NCBI RefSeq assembly: GCF_043944905.1
Contig: NZ_JBIMSN010000062.1
Coordinates: 124,001 to 188,000 of the forward strand
Source: Antrihabitans spumae
GTDB taxonomy: Bacteria > Actinomycetota > Actinomycetes > Mycobacteriales > Mycobacteriaceae
Direction: 5' to 3'
Length of the DNA: 64,000 bases
Part shown: positions 51,749 through 60,681 of the stretch, one piece after another
How the letters are laid out: each line of letters begins with the position of its first letter
How positions within the stretch are numbered: the first letter of the stretch is position 1
Translations under genes and position numbers: made by a program
The notes under the pieces: model-generated
Seen by the model: the letters and a program-made list of their open reading frames with translations, nothing else
Told to the model about the DNA's origin: nothing
The model's database searches: none

Positions 51749-53373
51749 CCGGGGAGGTCGACGGCATCCTCGCCGAAGGGGTCCCCGGTGTCGCTCACCT
51801 GCGCCGATTGGTCGACCTGGCTCGGCGGTGCAGTACGCGCGACTGGCCCGACGACACCTTCTTCGACGCCTACGACCAGCAGCGTGGCATTCAGCTCGAC
51901 CGGCTTCGCGTCGACATCGAGCAGGTGGATGCCGTGCTCGCGACGCTGGCGACCGAACGCGATTTCGCGCAAGCGCACATTCTTCGACTCGAATCGGCGT
52001 GGAACGACGACCCCGGAGCCGACGGCGCGAGGGCCAACCTTCGGTCGGTACTCGAACGCGCGACCAACGACAGTGTCGCGCTCGCCGATGTGCAGGGTGC
52101 GCTCACTGCCGCCGCACGTGCGATTCCCGCAGTGCTGCAAGGCAAAGCGGAGCTGACCCTCGCCCTGGCAGCCGATGTGGACGGCAAGTCGATCAGCGCG
52201 ATAGACGTCGTGATCGGAACATCGACAAGCGACACGACTCTGCCGCTCGGCTTGCGTCGGGTCGGCGAGTTGGGAGTTGCCTTTCCGGAGCTTCCTCTGG
52301 TGACACTCCTGGCGCAGGCGCCGTTCTCCGCGACAGCAACACAGCGGGTGATCGATCATTGCAAGTCGTGGTGCGACGAGGTTTTCGTTCCTACGGTGCT
52401 GGCTCGGCTACGGGTCTTCGAGCAGTCGAACATGTTCGCAGACAACGCAATCCGAACAATCTACGCGACGGTCACCAAGGCGATGAACGCCGTCGACGAC
52501 GCGCCGTACCCGTCGCCGGCTTCGGTGCAATCCGATCCTCGACCCGGCGACCGAACAACCTCCGAAGTCGGCACACCACCCAGCGCGCCGAATGCGGTTG
52601 CCCCATCGGCGTCGGTGGCGACTTCGAATGTGGCAGCACCGAATTCGGCAGTTCCCGCAGCGACACCGTCGGCACCGATTCCGCCGGTGCACAGCAACGT
52701 CGAGGGTCCTGTTCCCAATGTGGTCCAGTATCCCGAAGCGGCCGTCGAGTCCGGACCACGCGTCGATCAAGTACAGGTCGGCGCGTTGCTGACAGGGTTG
52801 ATCACGGCGGCGGGTGAGGTCGTCGAAGGCCTCGTCGAGGCAGTACTGCCCGCCGTGCTGTCCGTCGTCGAACAAGCAGCAGTGGAGGAACCCGCGGAAC
52901 AGCCCGTCGCGTTCGACCTCGGCGCCGACAGGATCGTCATCGACAAGCCTGCCGACGACACTCACCTCGATCTCGTCACGACCGATCAGGACGGTCGGTC
53001 GCAGTCGTTCCAGCTTGCGATCGACGACACCGGAACGCCCGTTGTGACAGATGTGGACGGAACGGAGCGTGGAGTTGTAGTTCGGAACACAGAGGCAACG
53101 CCGGCCGAGCCATCCGCGACGCCGCCGACCGAGGCGGACGAACCCGTGGCGCCTGCGCCTGCGCCCGACCCGCACACCGAGGGTCCGGTAGTACGCGCAC
53201 CGAACAATCCGGTCCGCGAAGACGGCGGTGCCCAACGAGAATTTCAACCGAGAGTCATCGAACCGCGAGCCGAGCAACAGGTCGAGATACAACCGAGCGG
53301 ACCTGATCCTGTCCTCGACACGATGGTGAGCGACTCGGCGGGTGCAGCGCTACCCGAGGCGGGCGACCTGTGA
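51745..53373 (+). CDS. Ala/Pro-rich protein, possible type VII substrate (Rv3439c-like)
   Basis: A 542-aa protein. Residues 1-240 are alpha-helical, with a WXG100-superfamily-like spacing of hydrophobic residues; residues 240-330 are Pro/Ala/Ser-rich linker; residues 330-390 hold a helical segment (VEGLVEAVLPAVLSVVEQ); the remainder is acidic and Pro-rich. No signal peptide. The GTG overlaps the previous stop. It corresponds by position and composition to Rv3439c of M. tuberculosis. Export by ESX-4 is a hypothesis. Confidence 0.65.
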   Translation: MTGEVDGILAEGVPGVAHLRRLVDLARRCSTRDWPDDTFFDAYDQQRGIQLDRLRVDIEQVDAVLATLATERDFAQAHILRLESAWNDDPGADGARANLRSVLERATNDSVALADVQGALTAAARAIPAVLQGKAELTLALAADVDGKSISAIDVVIGTSTSDTTLPLGLRRVGELGVAFPELPLVTLLAQAPFSATATQRVIDHCKSWCDEVFVPTVLARLRVFEQSNMFADNAIRTIYATVTKAMNAVDDAPYPSPASVQSDPRPGDRTTSEVGTPPSAPNAVAPSASVATSNVAAPNSAVPAATPSAPIPPVHSNVEGPVPNVVQYPEAAVESGPRVDQVQVGALLTGLITAAGEVVEGLVEAVLPAVLSVVEQAAVEEPAEQPVAFDLGADRIVIDKPADDTHLDLVTTDQDGRSQSFQLAIDDTGTPVVTDVDGTERGVVVRNTEATPAEPSATPPTEADEPVAPAPAPDPHTEGPVVRAPNNPVREDGGAQREFQPRVIEPRAEQQVEIQPSGPDPVLDTMVSDSAGAALPEAGDL

Positions 53374-53606
53374 CGGCGGCCGACGAGATCGATCAGGTTG
53401 TGGCCGGGCACCGCCGGGCGATGGCCGGGCTACGTGAAGAACTCGACTCGGCAGGTGAACGCGCTGCAATGCGGTCGCGACGAATGGTGGTCCCTTCGAT
53501 CGGCGACGACTCCCGGTCGGTACCCGTCCAGGAGGACATTGCCGAACCGCAGGTCGAACCCCAGCTCGAACCGGACGACTACTTGCCGCGCAGCTGGCTG
53601 ATCTGA
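53370..53606 (+). CDS. Small acidic protein ending PRSWLI
   Basis: A 78-aa protein with a predicted N-terminal helix (residues 5-38) and an acidic tail (EPQVEPQLEPDDYLPRSWLI). GTG overlaps the previous stop (GTGA), so three genes are translationally coupled. It overlaps the convergent hydrolase by 28 bp. No family recognised. The C-terminal aromatic-containing tail might be an interaction signal. Confidence 0.6.
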   Translation: MTAADEIDQVVAGHRRAMAGLREELDSAGERAAMRSRRMVVPSIGDDSRSVPVQEDIAEPQVEPQLEPDDYLPRSWLI

Positions 53607-54436
53607 CCCAGCGGCGATTTCTTCTTGGCCACCTCTTCGACCGCAAAGGGGTCGACGAGCTGGGTCTTGGGGATAGACGAGTCTGCTTCGGCGAAGTCGG
53701 AGTACTTCTTGTCGCCGGTGAGTGTGTACAGCAGGAAGCCGGTGAGGATTGCGCGAGCCGTCTTCTGCGTTGTCTTCTCGGCTTTGCCGACGCCGAGGGC
53801 CCCCAGCACACGACGGCCTTCGAGTAGCCCGTTGCCCGACGCTTTGTCGATGCTGCGAAGCACCGCCTCGCCACCCCACGCTGCTGCGAGGTCTTTCGCA
53901 TTGGAGTCGATCGCGCTGATGTCGGTTGCGCCGGCAAGGATCAGTGCTGGAGCTGTGATCTTGGGCGCAATTGCTTCGGACTTCGGTGCCGTCGGCGCCG
54001 GGAACAAGGCTGCCACCGCGGCGACCGGTCGTTGCGCCGCGGCGATGACGGCGACGCCCGCGCCCATGCCGTGGCCGGCGAAAGCGAGCTTGTCGGGATG
54101 CACGCTGATGTCGCCGTGGCCGAGTCGGATGCCGGTGCAGATGTCGAGTGTGGTCTGCAGGTCGGTCGCAAGTGCCAGGTGTGACGGGAAGGGTCCGCGC
54201 TCGGTATTCGGCGCTGCGGCGACGATTCCCCATGATGCAAGGTGCTGCAGCAGCGAGAGGTAGTTGTCTACGCCGCTCATCCAACCGTGTGCGAAGGCGA
54301 CCGCGGGCAAACCCAAACCCTCGGATGGTGTGAACACAGCACCTGGCTGGCCGGCGAGCGCCAAATCGCCACGCTGCACTCGGTGTGGTCCACGACTGGC
54401 AAGTTCGGACACGAGGGATTTCACAGAAGGCGCCAC
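53579..54436 (-). CDS. Alpha/beta-hydrolase with Gly in place of nucleophile Ser (Rv3438-like)
   Basis: A 285-aa dienelactone-hydrolase/PAF-acetylhydrolase-like fold. The oxyanion side is AFAHGWMSG, but the nucleophile elbow reads AGHGMGAG: the expected Ser is Gly. It may therefore have lost hydrolase activity and act as a binding protein, or use another residue. The Asp-bearing segment (ILAGATDISAIDS) is still present. GTG 54436 is the start. The position next to the glmM-glmS genes matches Rv3438. Confidence 0.75.
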   Translation of the reverse strand: MAPSVKSLVSELASRGPHRVQRGDLALAGQPGAVFTPSEGLGLPAVAFAHGWMSGVDNYLSLLQHLASWGIVAAAPNTERGPFPSHLALATDLQTTLDICTGIRLGHGDISVHPDKLAFAGHGMGAGVAVIAAAQRPVAAVAALFPAPTAPKSEAIAPKITAPALILAGATDISAIDSNAKDLAAAWGGEAVLRSIDKASGNGLLEGRRVLGALGVGKAEKTTQKTARAILTGFLLYTLTGDKKYSDFAEADSSIPKTQLVDPFAVEEVAKKKSPLGQISQLRGK

Positions 54437-54520
54437 AGTGGTGACGTTATCCGATGTCAGGCACCGTGCGCGGGCGGACAGCGCCGGTGCGGCCGGAAAG
54501 GCTTGCTCACCACAGTGGCC

Positions 54521-54547
54521 TTGCAGCCAGTTTCAACCCAGTATCCT
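54521..54547 (+). promoter_or_regulatory. Probable glmS promoter, TTGCAG-15-TATCCT
   Basis: TTGCAG at 54521-54526 and TATCCT at 54542-54547 lie eight nt before the glmS ATG, predicting a leaderless or nearly leaderless mRNA. Confidence 0.45.
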
Positions 54548-54555
54548 GGTGAACC

Positions 54556-56421
54556 ATGTGTGGAATCGTTGGGTATGTCGGACACCGTGATGCGCTCGGT
54601 GTTGTGGTCGAGGCCCTCCGACGAATGGAGTATCGCGGCTACGACTCGGCGGGAATCGCAATCCTGGACGGTGCCGGTGGCGTCGCCGTCGAACGTAAAG
54701 CGGGCCGACTTGCCAACCTGGAAGCCGAGCTGGCCGAGGTCGGTGCCGAGAACTTCACCGGCTCCGCAGGTATGGGCCATACCCGTTGGGCGACCCACGG
54801 CGGACCGACGGATCGCAACGCGCACCCGCATCGGGATGCGACCGGCAAGGTAGCCGTCGTGCACAACGGCATCATCGAGAACTTTTCGCCGTTGCGTGCC
54901 GAGTTGGAGAAGGACGGCGTCGAGTTCCGCAGCGATACCGACACCGAAGCCGCGGTTCACCTGGTCTCGCGCGCGTACGCCGAAGGCCCGACGGCGGGTG
55001 ATTTCGTGGCCAGCGCGCTGGCTGCTCTTCGTCGGTTGGAAGGGCACTTCACGCTGGTGTTCACGCACGCCGATCATCCGGGCACGATCGTTGCTGCCCG
55101 CCGATCCACACCACTGGTCGTCGGTGTCGGCGACGGTGAAATGTTCGTCGGCTCCGATGTGGCGGCCTTCATCGAACACACTCGTGACGCCGTCGAGCTC
55201 GGCCAGGATCAGGTTGTCGTCATCACGGCGGACAGCTACACGATCAGCGATTTCGACGGCAACACCGACGTCGTGTCGCGGCCGTTCCGTATCGACTGGG
55301 ATCTCGCGGCCGCCGAAAAGGGTGGTCACGACTACTTCATGCTCAAGGAGATCCAGGAGCAGCCTGCCGCCGTCGGCGACACGCTGATCGGGCATTTCCA
55401 GAAGGGTCGCATCGTTCTCGACGAGCAGCGGCTCTCGGATCAGGAGCTGCGCGAGATCGACAAGGTGTTCGTCGTCGCCTGTGGCAGCGCGTATCACTCC
55501 GGGCTGGTTGCGAAGTACGCCATCGAGCACTGGACGAGGCTTCCCGTCGAGGTCGAGCTCGCCAGCGAATTCCGTTACCGCGACCCGGTTCTCGACCGCT
55601 CGACCCTCGTCGTCGCGATCTCCCAGTCCGGCGAGACCGCAGACACCCTCGAGGCGGTCCGCCACGCGAAGGACCAGAAAGCCCGGGTTCTCGCGGTGTG
55701 CAACACCAACGGTTCGCAGATTCCGCGTGAGGCCGACGCGGTGCTCTACACGCGGGCGGGACCGGAGATCGGTGTCGCGTCGACCAAGGCGTTCCTCGCG
55801 CAGGTCACGGCGAACTACCTCGTCGGGTTGGCGTTGGCGCAGGCGCGAGGCACCAAGTATCCCGACGAGGTCGCTCGCGAGTTCGCCGACTTGGAAGCGA
55901 TGCCCGATCTCGTCCAGCGTGTGCTCGAGACCGTGGAACCGGTTCGGGCGCTTGCCCGTGAGCTGGCGCATTCGCCGACCGTTCTGTTCCTCGGTCGCCA
56001 TGTGGGTTACCCGGTGGCGCTCGAAGGTGCGTTGAAGCTCAAAGAGCTCGCCTACATGCATGCCGAAGGTTTTGCCGCGGGTGAGTTGAAGCACGGCCCG
56101 ATCGCACTGATCGAGGAGGGTCTGCCCGTCATCGTCGTCATGCCGTCGCCGAAGGGGCGCGCGGTGTTGCATTCGAAGCTGCTCAGCAACATTCGCGAGA
56201 TCCAGGCGCGCGGCGCCCGGACCATCGTCATTGCCGAAGAGGGTGACGAGACGGTCAGGCCGTTTGCGGACAATTTGATCGAGATCCCGGTTGCGCCGAC
56301 GCTGTTGCAGCCGTTGCTGTCGACGATTCCGCTGCAGGTGTTCGCGGCGGAGGTGGCGCAGGCCCGCGGGTACGACGTCGACAAGCCGCGAAATCTCGCG
56401 AAATCGGTCACGGTCGAATAG
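54556..56421 (+). CDS. glmS: Glutamine-fructose-6-phosphate aminotransferase (isomerizing)
   Basis: A 621-aa GlmS: N-terminal glutaminase domain with catalytic Cys2 (MCGIVGYVG) and HTRWATHG; two SIS isomerase domains with CGSAYHSGL, ISQSGETADT and ALEGALKLKELAYMHAEGF; C-terminal DKPRNLAKSVTVE. It makes glucosamine-6-phosphate, the substrate of glmM. It may be translated from a leaderless mRNA. The three-hairpin element follows the stop. Confidence 0.97.
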   Translation: MCGIVGYVGHRDALGVVVEALRRMEYRGYDSAGIAILDGAGGVAVERKAGRLANLEAELAEVGAENFTGSAGMGHTRWATHGGPTDRNAHPHRDATGKVAVVHNGIIENFSPLRAELEKDGVEFRSDTDTEAAVHLVSRAYAEGPTAGDFVASALAALRRLEGHFTLVFTHADHPGTIVAARRSTPLVVGVGDGEMFVGSDVAAFIEHTRDAVELGQDQVVVITADSYTISDFDGNTDVVSRPFRIDWDLAAAEKGGHDYFMLKEIQEQPAAVGDTLIGHFQKGRIVLDEQRLSDQELREIDKVFVVACGSAYHSGLVAKYAIEHWTRLPVEVELASEFRYRDPVLDRSTLVVAISQSGETADTLEAVRHAKDQKARVLAVCNTNGSQIPREADAVLYTRAGPEIGVASTKAFLAQVTANYLVGLALAQARGTKYPDEVAREFADLEAMPDLVQRVLETVEPVRALARELAHSPTVLFLGRHVGYPVALEGALKLKELAYMHAEGFAAGELKHGPIALIEEGLPVIVVMPSPKGRAVLHSKLLSNIREIQARGARTIVIAEEGDETVRPFADNLIEIPVAPTLLQPLLSTIPLQVFAAEVAQARGYDVDKPRNLAKSVTVE

Positions 56422-56490
56422 GCGGCTCCGCCGCTCGTGAGTCTTTTCGGCGGGCCCGCCCTCCGAAAAGACTCACGAGCCGCTTGCGGC
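56422..56490. repeat. Three-hairpin repeat element, copy 3 (convergent terminator)
   Basis: Stems GCGGC-TCC-GCCGC (56422-56434), a 17-bp central stem CTCGTGAGTCTTTTCGG (56434-56450 with 56463-56479) topped by an inner GGGC/GCCC pair, and GCCGC-TT-GCGGC (56479-56490). Compared with copies 1 and 2 a C-G pair of the central stem is a T-A pair here. It lies between the convergent glmS and cupredoxin genes. Confidence 0.8.
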
Positions 56491-56934
56491 CTATTCGACG
56501 ACGATTGTTCCCGTCATCTCCTGATGTAGGGCGCAGATGTAGTCGTAGGTGCCCGGCTTGTCGAAGGTGACGCTGTACTCGCCCTCTTTCATGATCGGGC
56601 TGTTGATGATCAGCCCGATGTCGCGCAGACCCGTCACGTTGTGGGCCTTGCCGTCGTCGTCGAATTCCCACCTGACCGTCTGACCGGCCTCGATGGTGAT
56701 CGACTGCGGCGAGAACTTCATGTCCGACACATCGATCGTCGTCACGGGGTCCGGTGCCGGAGTTGTCGTCGTCGGCGCAGGGGCTCCAGGAACGGCGATC
56801 GTCGACGATGTCGCAGCATCGTCCGCCGGATCCTGTTGTGCGCAACCTGCGCTGAAGACGACGAGTGAGATCGCCGCTACGGCGATGGCTGCCACACGCG
56901 CGCGGCGTGAGGCGTTACGAAACTGTCCGGTCAT
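56491..56934 (-). CDS. Cupredoxin-domain lipoprotein
   Basis: A 147-aa secreted protein: signal peptide with lipobox SAGC, a Pro/Thr linker (PAPTTTTPAPDP), and a plastocyanin-like domain at about residues 60-147. Type 1 copper ligands are present: His in KAHNV and Cys-His-Met in YICALHQEM. It probably carries electrons or stores copper on the outer membrane face. It diverges from nnr by 56 bp. Confidence 0.86.
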   Translation of the reverse strand: MTGQFRNASRRARVAAIAVAAISLVVFSAGCAQQDPADDAATSSTIAVPGAPAPTTTTPAPDPVTTIDVSDMKFSPQSITIEAGQTVRWEFDDDGKAHNVTGLRDIGLIINSPIMKEGEYSVTFDKPGTYDYICALHQEMTGTIVVE

Positions 56935-56990
56935 GGTTTCCCAGCGTAGCCTCGCGACTGAGAAACCAACTCGGACACGGGACGAGGCGT

Positions 56991-58424
56991 ATGCGCGGGT
57001 ATTACACGGCCGACGAAGTACGGACCGCAGAGGCGGGGTTGTTCGACGAGGTTGCCGACGGGGTCCCGATGCGTCGTGCGGCGTACGGACTCGCGACGGT
57101 TGTCGCCGCCGAACTGCGTGCCGCGACAGGGGGTGTGGCCGGGCGCTCGGTGACACTGCTCGTCGGTTCGGGCGACAACGGCGGCGACGCGCTGTGGGCG
57201 GGTTCGATGCTGCGCCGTCGCGGTGTCGCGGTTCGCGCGGTGTTGCTCGATCCTGACCGCGCGCATGTGAAAGGTCTTGCCGCATTTCGCAAATCGGGCG
57301 GACGGATCGAAACGGACATCGGCACACCGGATGTGGTGATCGATGGAATCGTCGGCATCTCCGGATCTGGTCCGCTGCGACCGGCCGCGGCTCGGCTGGT
57401 CGAGACGATAGCTGCGCCGATTGTTGCCGCCGATCTGCCGAGCGGCGTCGACGCGAACACCGGGGCCGTCGACGGACCCGCCGTCACCGCGACAGTCACC
57501 GTCGCTTTCGGAGCGCTCAAGCCGGTGCACGCGCTGGCAGCGGCGCGCTGCGGCCGAATCGAGTTGATACCCATAGGTTTACGGCTGCCCGATGCGCGAT
57601 TGCAGGCTCTGGAACCCGCCGAGGTCGGCGCACTCTGGCCGGTGCCCGGACCGTTCGACGACAAGTACAGCCAAGGAGTCGTCGGCATTCGGGCCGGCAG
57701 TGCGACATATCCGGGTGCGGCTGTGTTGTGCACCGGAGCGGCGGTCGCTGCCACGTCCGGGATGGTCCGCTATGTCGGGTCGGCGACCGATCAAGTCCTC
57801 GCGCACTGTCCCGAAGTGGTTGCCGCGCAAACAATTCGGGATGCGGGCCGCGTCCAGTCCTGGGTTGTCGGGCCCGGCGGCGGAACCGACGAGGCCGCAT
57901 TGCAAGCACTGCAGGACATTCTCGCGACCGACCTGCCGGTCGTCGTCGATGCCGATGCGCTCACCTTGGTCGCCGCCGATCCCGACCTGGTGCGCAATCG
58001 GAGCGCGCCGACCGTCCTGACTCCACATGCCGGCGAATTCGCGCGACTGACCGGGAGCCCGATCGGTCTCGACCGGCTCGGCGCAGTCCGTGACCTCGCG
58101 GCGAAATGGGGTGTCACAGTGCTGCTGAAGGGACGGTCGACCCTCGTCGCTGGCTCGGGCCGCACCCTCGTCAACGACGCGGGCGGCTCGTGGGCGGCGA
58201 CGGCCGGTGCAGGCGACGTCTTGTCCGGCATCATCGGCGCGCTGCTTGCGAGCGGACTCGACGCGGACCGAAGTGCCGCGGCCGCCGCTCGCGTGCATGC
58301 GCTCGCTGCCAATCTCGCCGCGACCAGGTCGGGAGACGTGGGTGCACCGATCTCGGCGAGTCCGCTGCTGGCGCAGGTGGGAGCTGCGATTCGGGTGCTT
58401 CGTGGTCAGTCCCTCGGTCCGTGA
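56991..58424 (+). CDS. nnr: Bifunctional NAD(P)HX epimerase/dehydratase
   Basis: A 477-aa fusion that repairs hydrated NADH/NADPH. The epimerase half (residues 1-215) starts YYTADEVRTAEAGLF and contains LLVGSGDNGGDALWAG; the ADP-dependent dehydratase half (230-477) has VVDADAL, LTPHAGEFARL and the signature GAGDVLSGIIGALLASG. ATG 56991 gives the family N-terminus. It overlaps or abuts alr and lacks the gadB gene found between them in M. tuberculosis. Confidence 0.92.
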   Translation: MRGYYTADEVRTAEAGLFDEVADGVPMRRAAYGLATVVAAELRAATGGVAGRSVTLLVGSGDNGGDALWAGSMLRRRGVAVRAVLLDPDRAHVKGLAAFRKSGGRIETDIGTPDVVIDGIVGISGSGPLRPAAARLVETIAAPIVAADLPSGVDANTGAVDGPAVTATVTVAFGALKPVHALAAARCGRIELIPIGLRLPDARLQALEPAEVGALWPVPGPFDDKYSQGVVGIRAGSATYPGAAVLCTGAAVAATSGMVRYVGSATDQVLAHCPEVVAAQTIRDAGRVQSWVVGPGGGTDEAALQALQDILATDLPVVVDADALTLVAADPDLVRNRSAPTVLTPHAGEFARLTGSPIGLDRLGAVRDLAAKWGVTVLLKGRSTLVAGSGRTLVNDAGGSWAATAGAGDVLSGIIGALLASGLDADRSAAAAARVHALAANLAATRSGDVGAPISASPLLAQVGAAIRVLRGQSLGP

Positions 58425-58462
58425 TCGAATCCCGTACGCATGGTGATGGCAAAATCGTCGCT

Positions 58463-59623
58463 GTGACACCGGACAGTTCGCCTCTCGCACGCCAACCTCA
58501 GGTCGAGGCGATAGTCGATCTCGACGCCATTGCCCACAACGTCGGGATCTTGCGAACCCACGCGGGAAGCGCCGATGTGCTGGTCGTGGTCAAGGCCGAT
58601 GCCTACAACCACGGCGCCTACGAGGTCGCGAAGACCGCGCTTGCCGCCGGTGCGACAGCGATCGGCGTGACGACGGTCGCCGAAGCAGTTGCGTTGCGCG
58701 AGGCCGGGATCGGTGCGCCGATACTGTGCTGGCTCAACACGCCGGACGCCGACTTCGCCGCTGCGGTCCGCGCAGACATCGAAATCGGTGTGGCGTCGAC
58801 CGAACACCTCCGTGCTGTCGCCGCTGCCGCAAGGGCAGTTGGCGAGGCGGCGACGGTCTCGGTCAAGGTCGACACCGGACTCAACCGCAACGGCGCATCG
58901 CCGCACGAGTATCCGCACCTTCTCGACGAACTCGTCACGCTCGCTCGCCAGGGCACAGTTCGCCTCCGCGCGATCTTTTCCCACCTCGCTGTCGCGGACG
59001 AGCCACACAACCCGACCAACGACCTGCAGCGCGACCGCTTCATCGAGGCCGTCGACGCCGCGAAGGCCCGCGGGCTGACCCCGGAGTTGGTGCATCTCGC
59101 GAATTCGGCGGCCACGCTGACCCGCCCCGACCTGCACTTCGATCTGGTCCGGCCAGGCATCGCGGTGTACGGGCTCACTCCGGTGCCCGACATCGGCGAC
59201 TTCGGGCTGATTCCTGCGATGACCGTGCGCGCACGGGTCGCGTTGGTCAAGGAGGTCGCCGCAGGCGAGGGTGTGTCCTACGGCCACGAGTGGACCGCCG
59301 AACGCGACACGACGGTCGCCCTGCTGCCGATCGGGTACGCGGACGGGCTGCCACGTGCGCTCGGCGGCAAATTCGAGGTACTGCTCGGCGGCGCGCGGCG
59401 GCCGAGTATCGGCCGGGTCTGCATGGACCAGGTTGTCGTCGACCTCGGTCCCGATGCTGGCGGGGTCGCCGCCGGCGACGAGGCGGTCCTGTTCGGAAGT
59501 GGCAAGAACGGCGAGCCGACGGCGCAGGACTGGGCAACGACGCTCGGCACCATTCACTACGAAGTGGTGACCGGCATTCGCGGTCGTGTGGTCCGCAACT
59601 ACGTCGGCGGAGCTGCCGAGTGA
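58463..59623 (+). CDS. alr: Alanine racemase
   Basis: A 386-aa PLP fold-type III racemase that makes D-alanine for peptidoglycan. The PLP Lys is K44 in VVKADAYNHG and the second base Y273 in GVSYGHEW; the C-terminal beta domain holds IGRVCMDQVVVD. The start GTG 58463 is used because the conserved part begins nearby; a GTG at 58421, overlapping the nnr stop, would add 14 residues and cannot be excluded. It overlaps the next gene (GTGA). Confidence 0.95.
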   Translation: MTPDSSPLARQPQVEAIVDLDAIAHNVGILRTHAGSADVLVVVKADAYNHGAYEVAKTALAAGATAIGVTTVAEAVALREAGIGAPILCWLNTPDADFAAAVRADIEIGVASTEHLRAVAAAARAVGEAATVSVKVDTGLNRNGASPHEYPHLLDELVTLARQGTVRLRAIFSHLAVADEPHNPTNDLQRDRFIEAVDAAKARGLTPELVHLANSAATLTRPDLHFDLVRPGIAVYGLTPVPDIGDFGLIPAMTVRARVALVKEVAAGEGVSYGHEWTAERDTTVALLPIGYADGLPRALGGKFEVLLGGARRPSIGRVCMDQVVVDLGPDAGGVAAGDEAVLFGSGKNGEPTAQDWATTLGTIHYEVVTGIRGRVVRNYVGGAAE

Positions 59624-60681
59624 AACGGCGTCGTGCGGGACAGATCGGTGGCGCTGCGAGCGCGGCGGCCCTCGGCCTTGTTGCGGGCGGTCGAGCGGTT
59701 CGCCGAGCAGCGCGACGCAAGAACAACGACGTCTATGCCGACGAGAACTTCGCACTGATCGACGAGGACCGCGCAAGCGTCGTCAGCGCCGACGACGGTA
59801 TCGAACTGGCCGTCAGAGAATTCGGTCCACCCGACGCTCCGGTGACGGCGATCTTCATCCACGGCTTCAGCAATCGAATGACTTCGTTTCATCTGCAGCG
59901 CCGGCTGCTGACCCAGCGGTGGGGAACAGACGTTCGGATGGTGTTCTTCGACCTTCGTGGGCACGGGCTTTCGGGTCAGCCGCCGGACGAGCACTGCAGC
60001 ATCGACCAACTGGGTGCGGATCTGGTCAGCGTCATCCGTGCGAAGGCGCCACGTGGCCCGCTACTGCTCGTCGGGCACTCGATGGGCGGCATGACGGTGC
60101 TCGCCGCTGCCCGACTGCAGCCGGAACTCTTCCGCGACCGGGTAATCGGTGTCGGCTTGCTCTCGACGACGGCAGCGGGACTTTCGCAGGTCGGTCTCGG
60201 CCGCAATCTGCGCAGCCCGGCGATAGACGGTTTCAGGCTGGCCGTACGCGCCTCGCCAGGCGTGGTGCAATTCGGCCGCATGGCTGCGCGTGCGCTGGTG
60301 TGGCCGGTACTGCATGCGGCGTCGTTCCGCACCGAAGTGAGCCCGAGTCTTGCGAAGTTCGCCTACGAGATGATCGACGAGACGTCGGTCGTGACGATCG
60401 TGAAGTTCCTCCGCGCACTCGAACTGCACGACGAATCCGACGCGTTGCCCGTGCTCGAGTCGTTACCGACGTTGGTCCTTTCCGGCGACGCCGACCTCGT
60501 CATTCCCACGTCGGGAGCCCGCCGGCTTGCTGCCGCGCTACCGCACAGCGAACTTGTCGTTGTGCACCGTGCGGGCCATATGGTGCACCTCGAATTCCCG
60601 GACCTCGTCAACGACGCCATCGAACGTCTGCTTGACCGAGCGCTCGAATTCCACGACTCGGACCCGACTCATGCCCGCTGA
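59620..60681 (+). CDS. Alpha/beta-hydrolase, membrane-anchored or secreted
   Basis: A 353-aa hydrolase with a basic, weakly hydrophobic N-terminus (KRRRAGQIGGAASAAALGLVAGG). The fold has HGFSNRMTS (oxyanion), GHSMGGM (nucleophile Ser), SGDADLVIP (Asp) and AGHMVHLE (His): a complete triad. The substrate may be an ester or lipid. The GTG overlaps the alr stop. Its 3' end overlaps tsaE by 11 bp, linking it to the t6A operon. Confidence 0.88.
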   Translation: MKRRRAGQIGGAASAAALGLVAGGRAVRRAARRKNNDVYADENFALIDEDRASVVSADDGIELAVREFGPPDAPVTAIFIHGFSNRMTSFHLQRRLLTQRWGTDVRMVFFDLRGHGLSGQPPDEHCSIDQLGADLVSVIRAKAPRGPLLLVGHSMGGMTVLAAARLQPELFRDRVIGVGLLSTTAAGLSQVGLGRNLRSPAIDGFRLAVRASPGVVQFGRMAARALVWPVLHAASFRTEVSPSLAKFAYEMIDETSVVTIVKFLRALELHDESDALPVLESLPTLVLSGDADLVIPTSGARRLAAALPHSELVVVHRAGHMVHLEFPDLVNDAIERLLDRALEFHDSDPTHAR

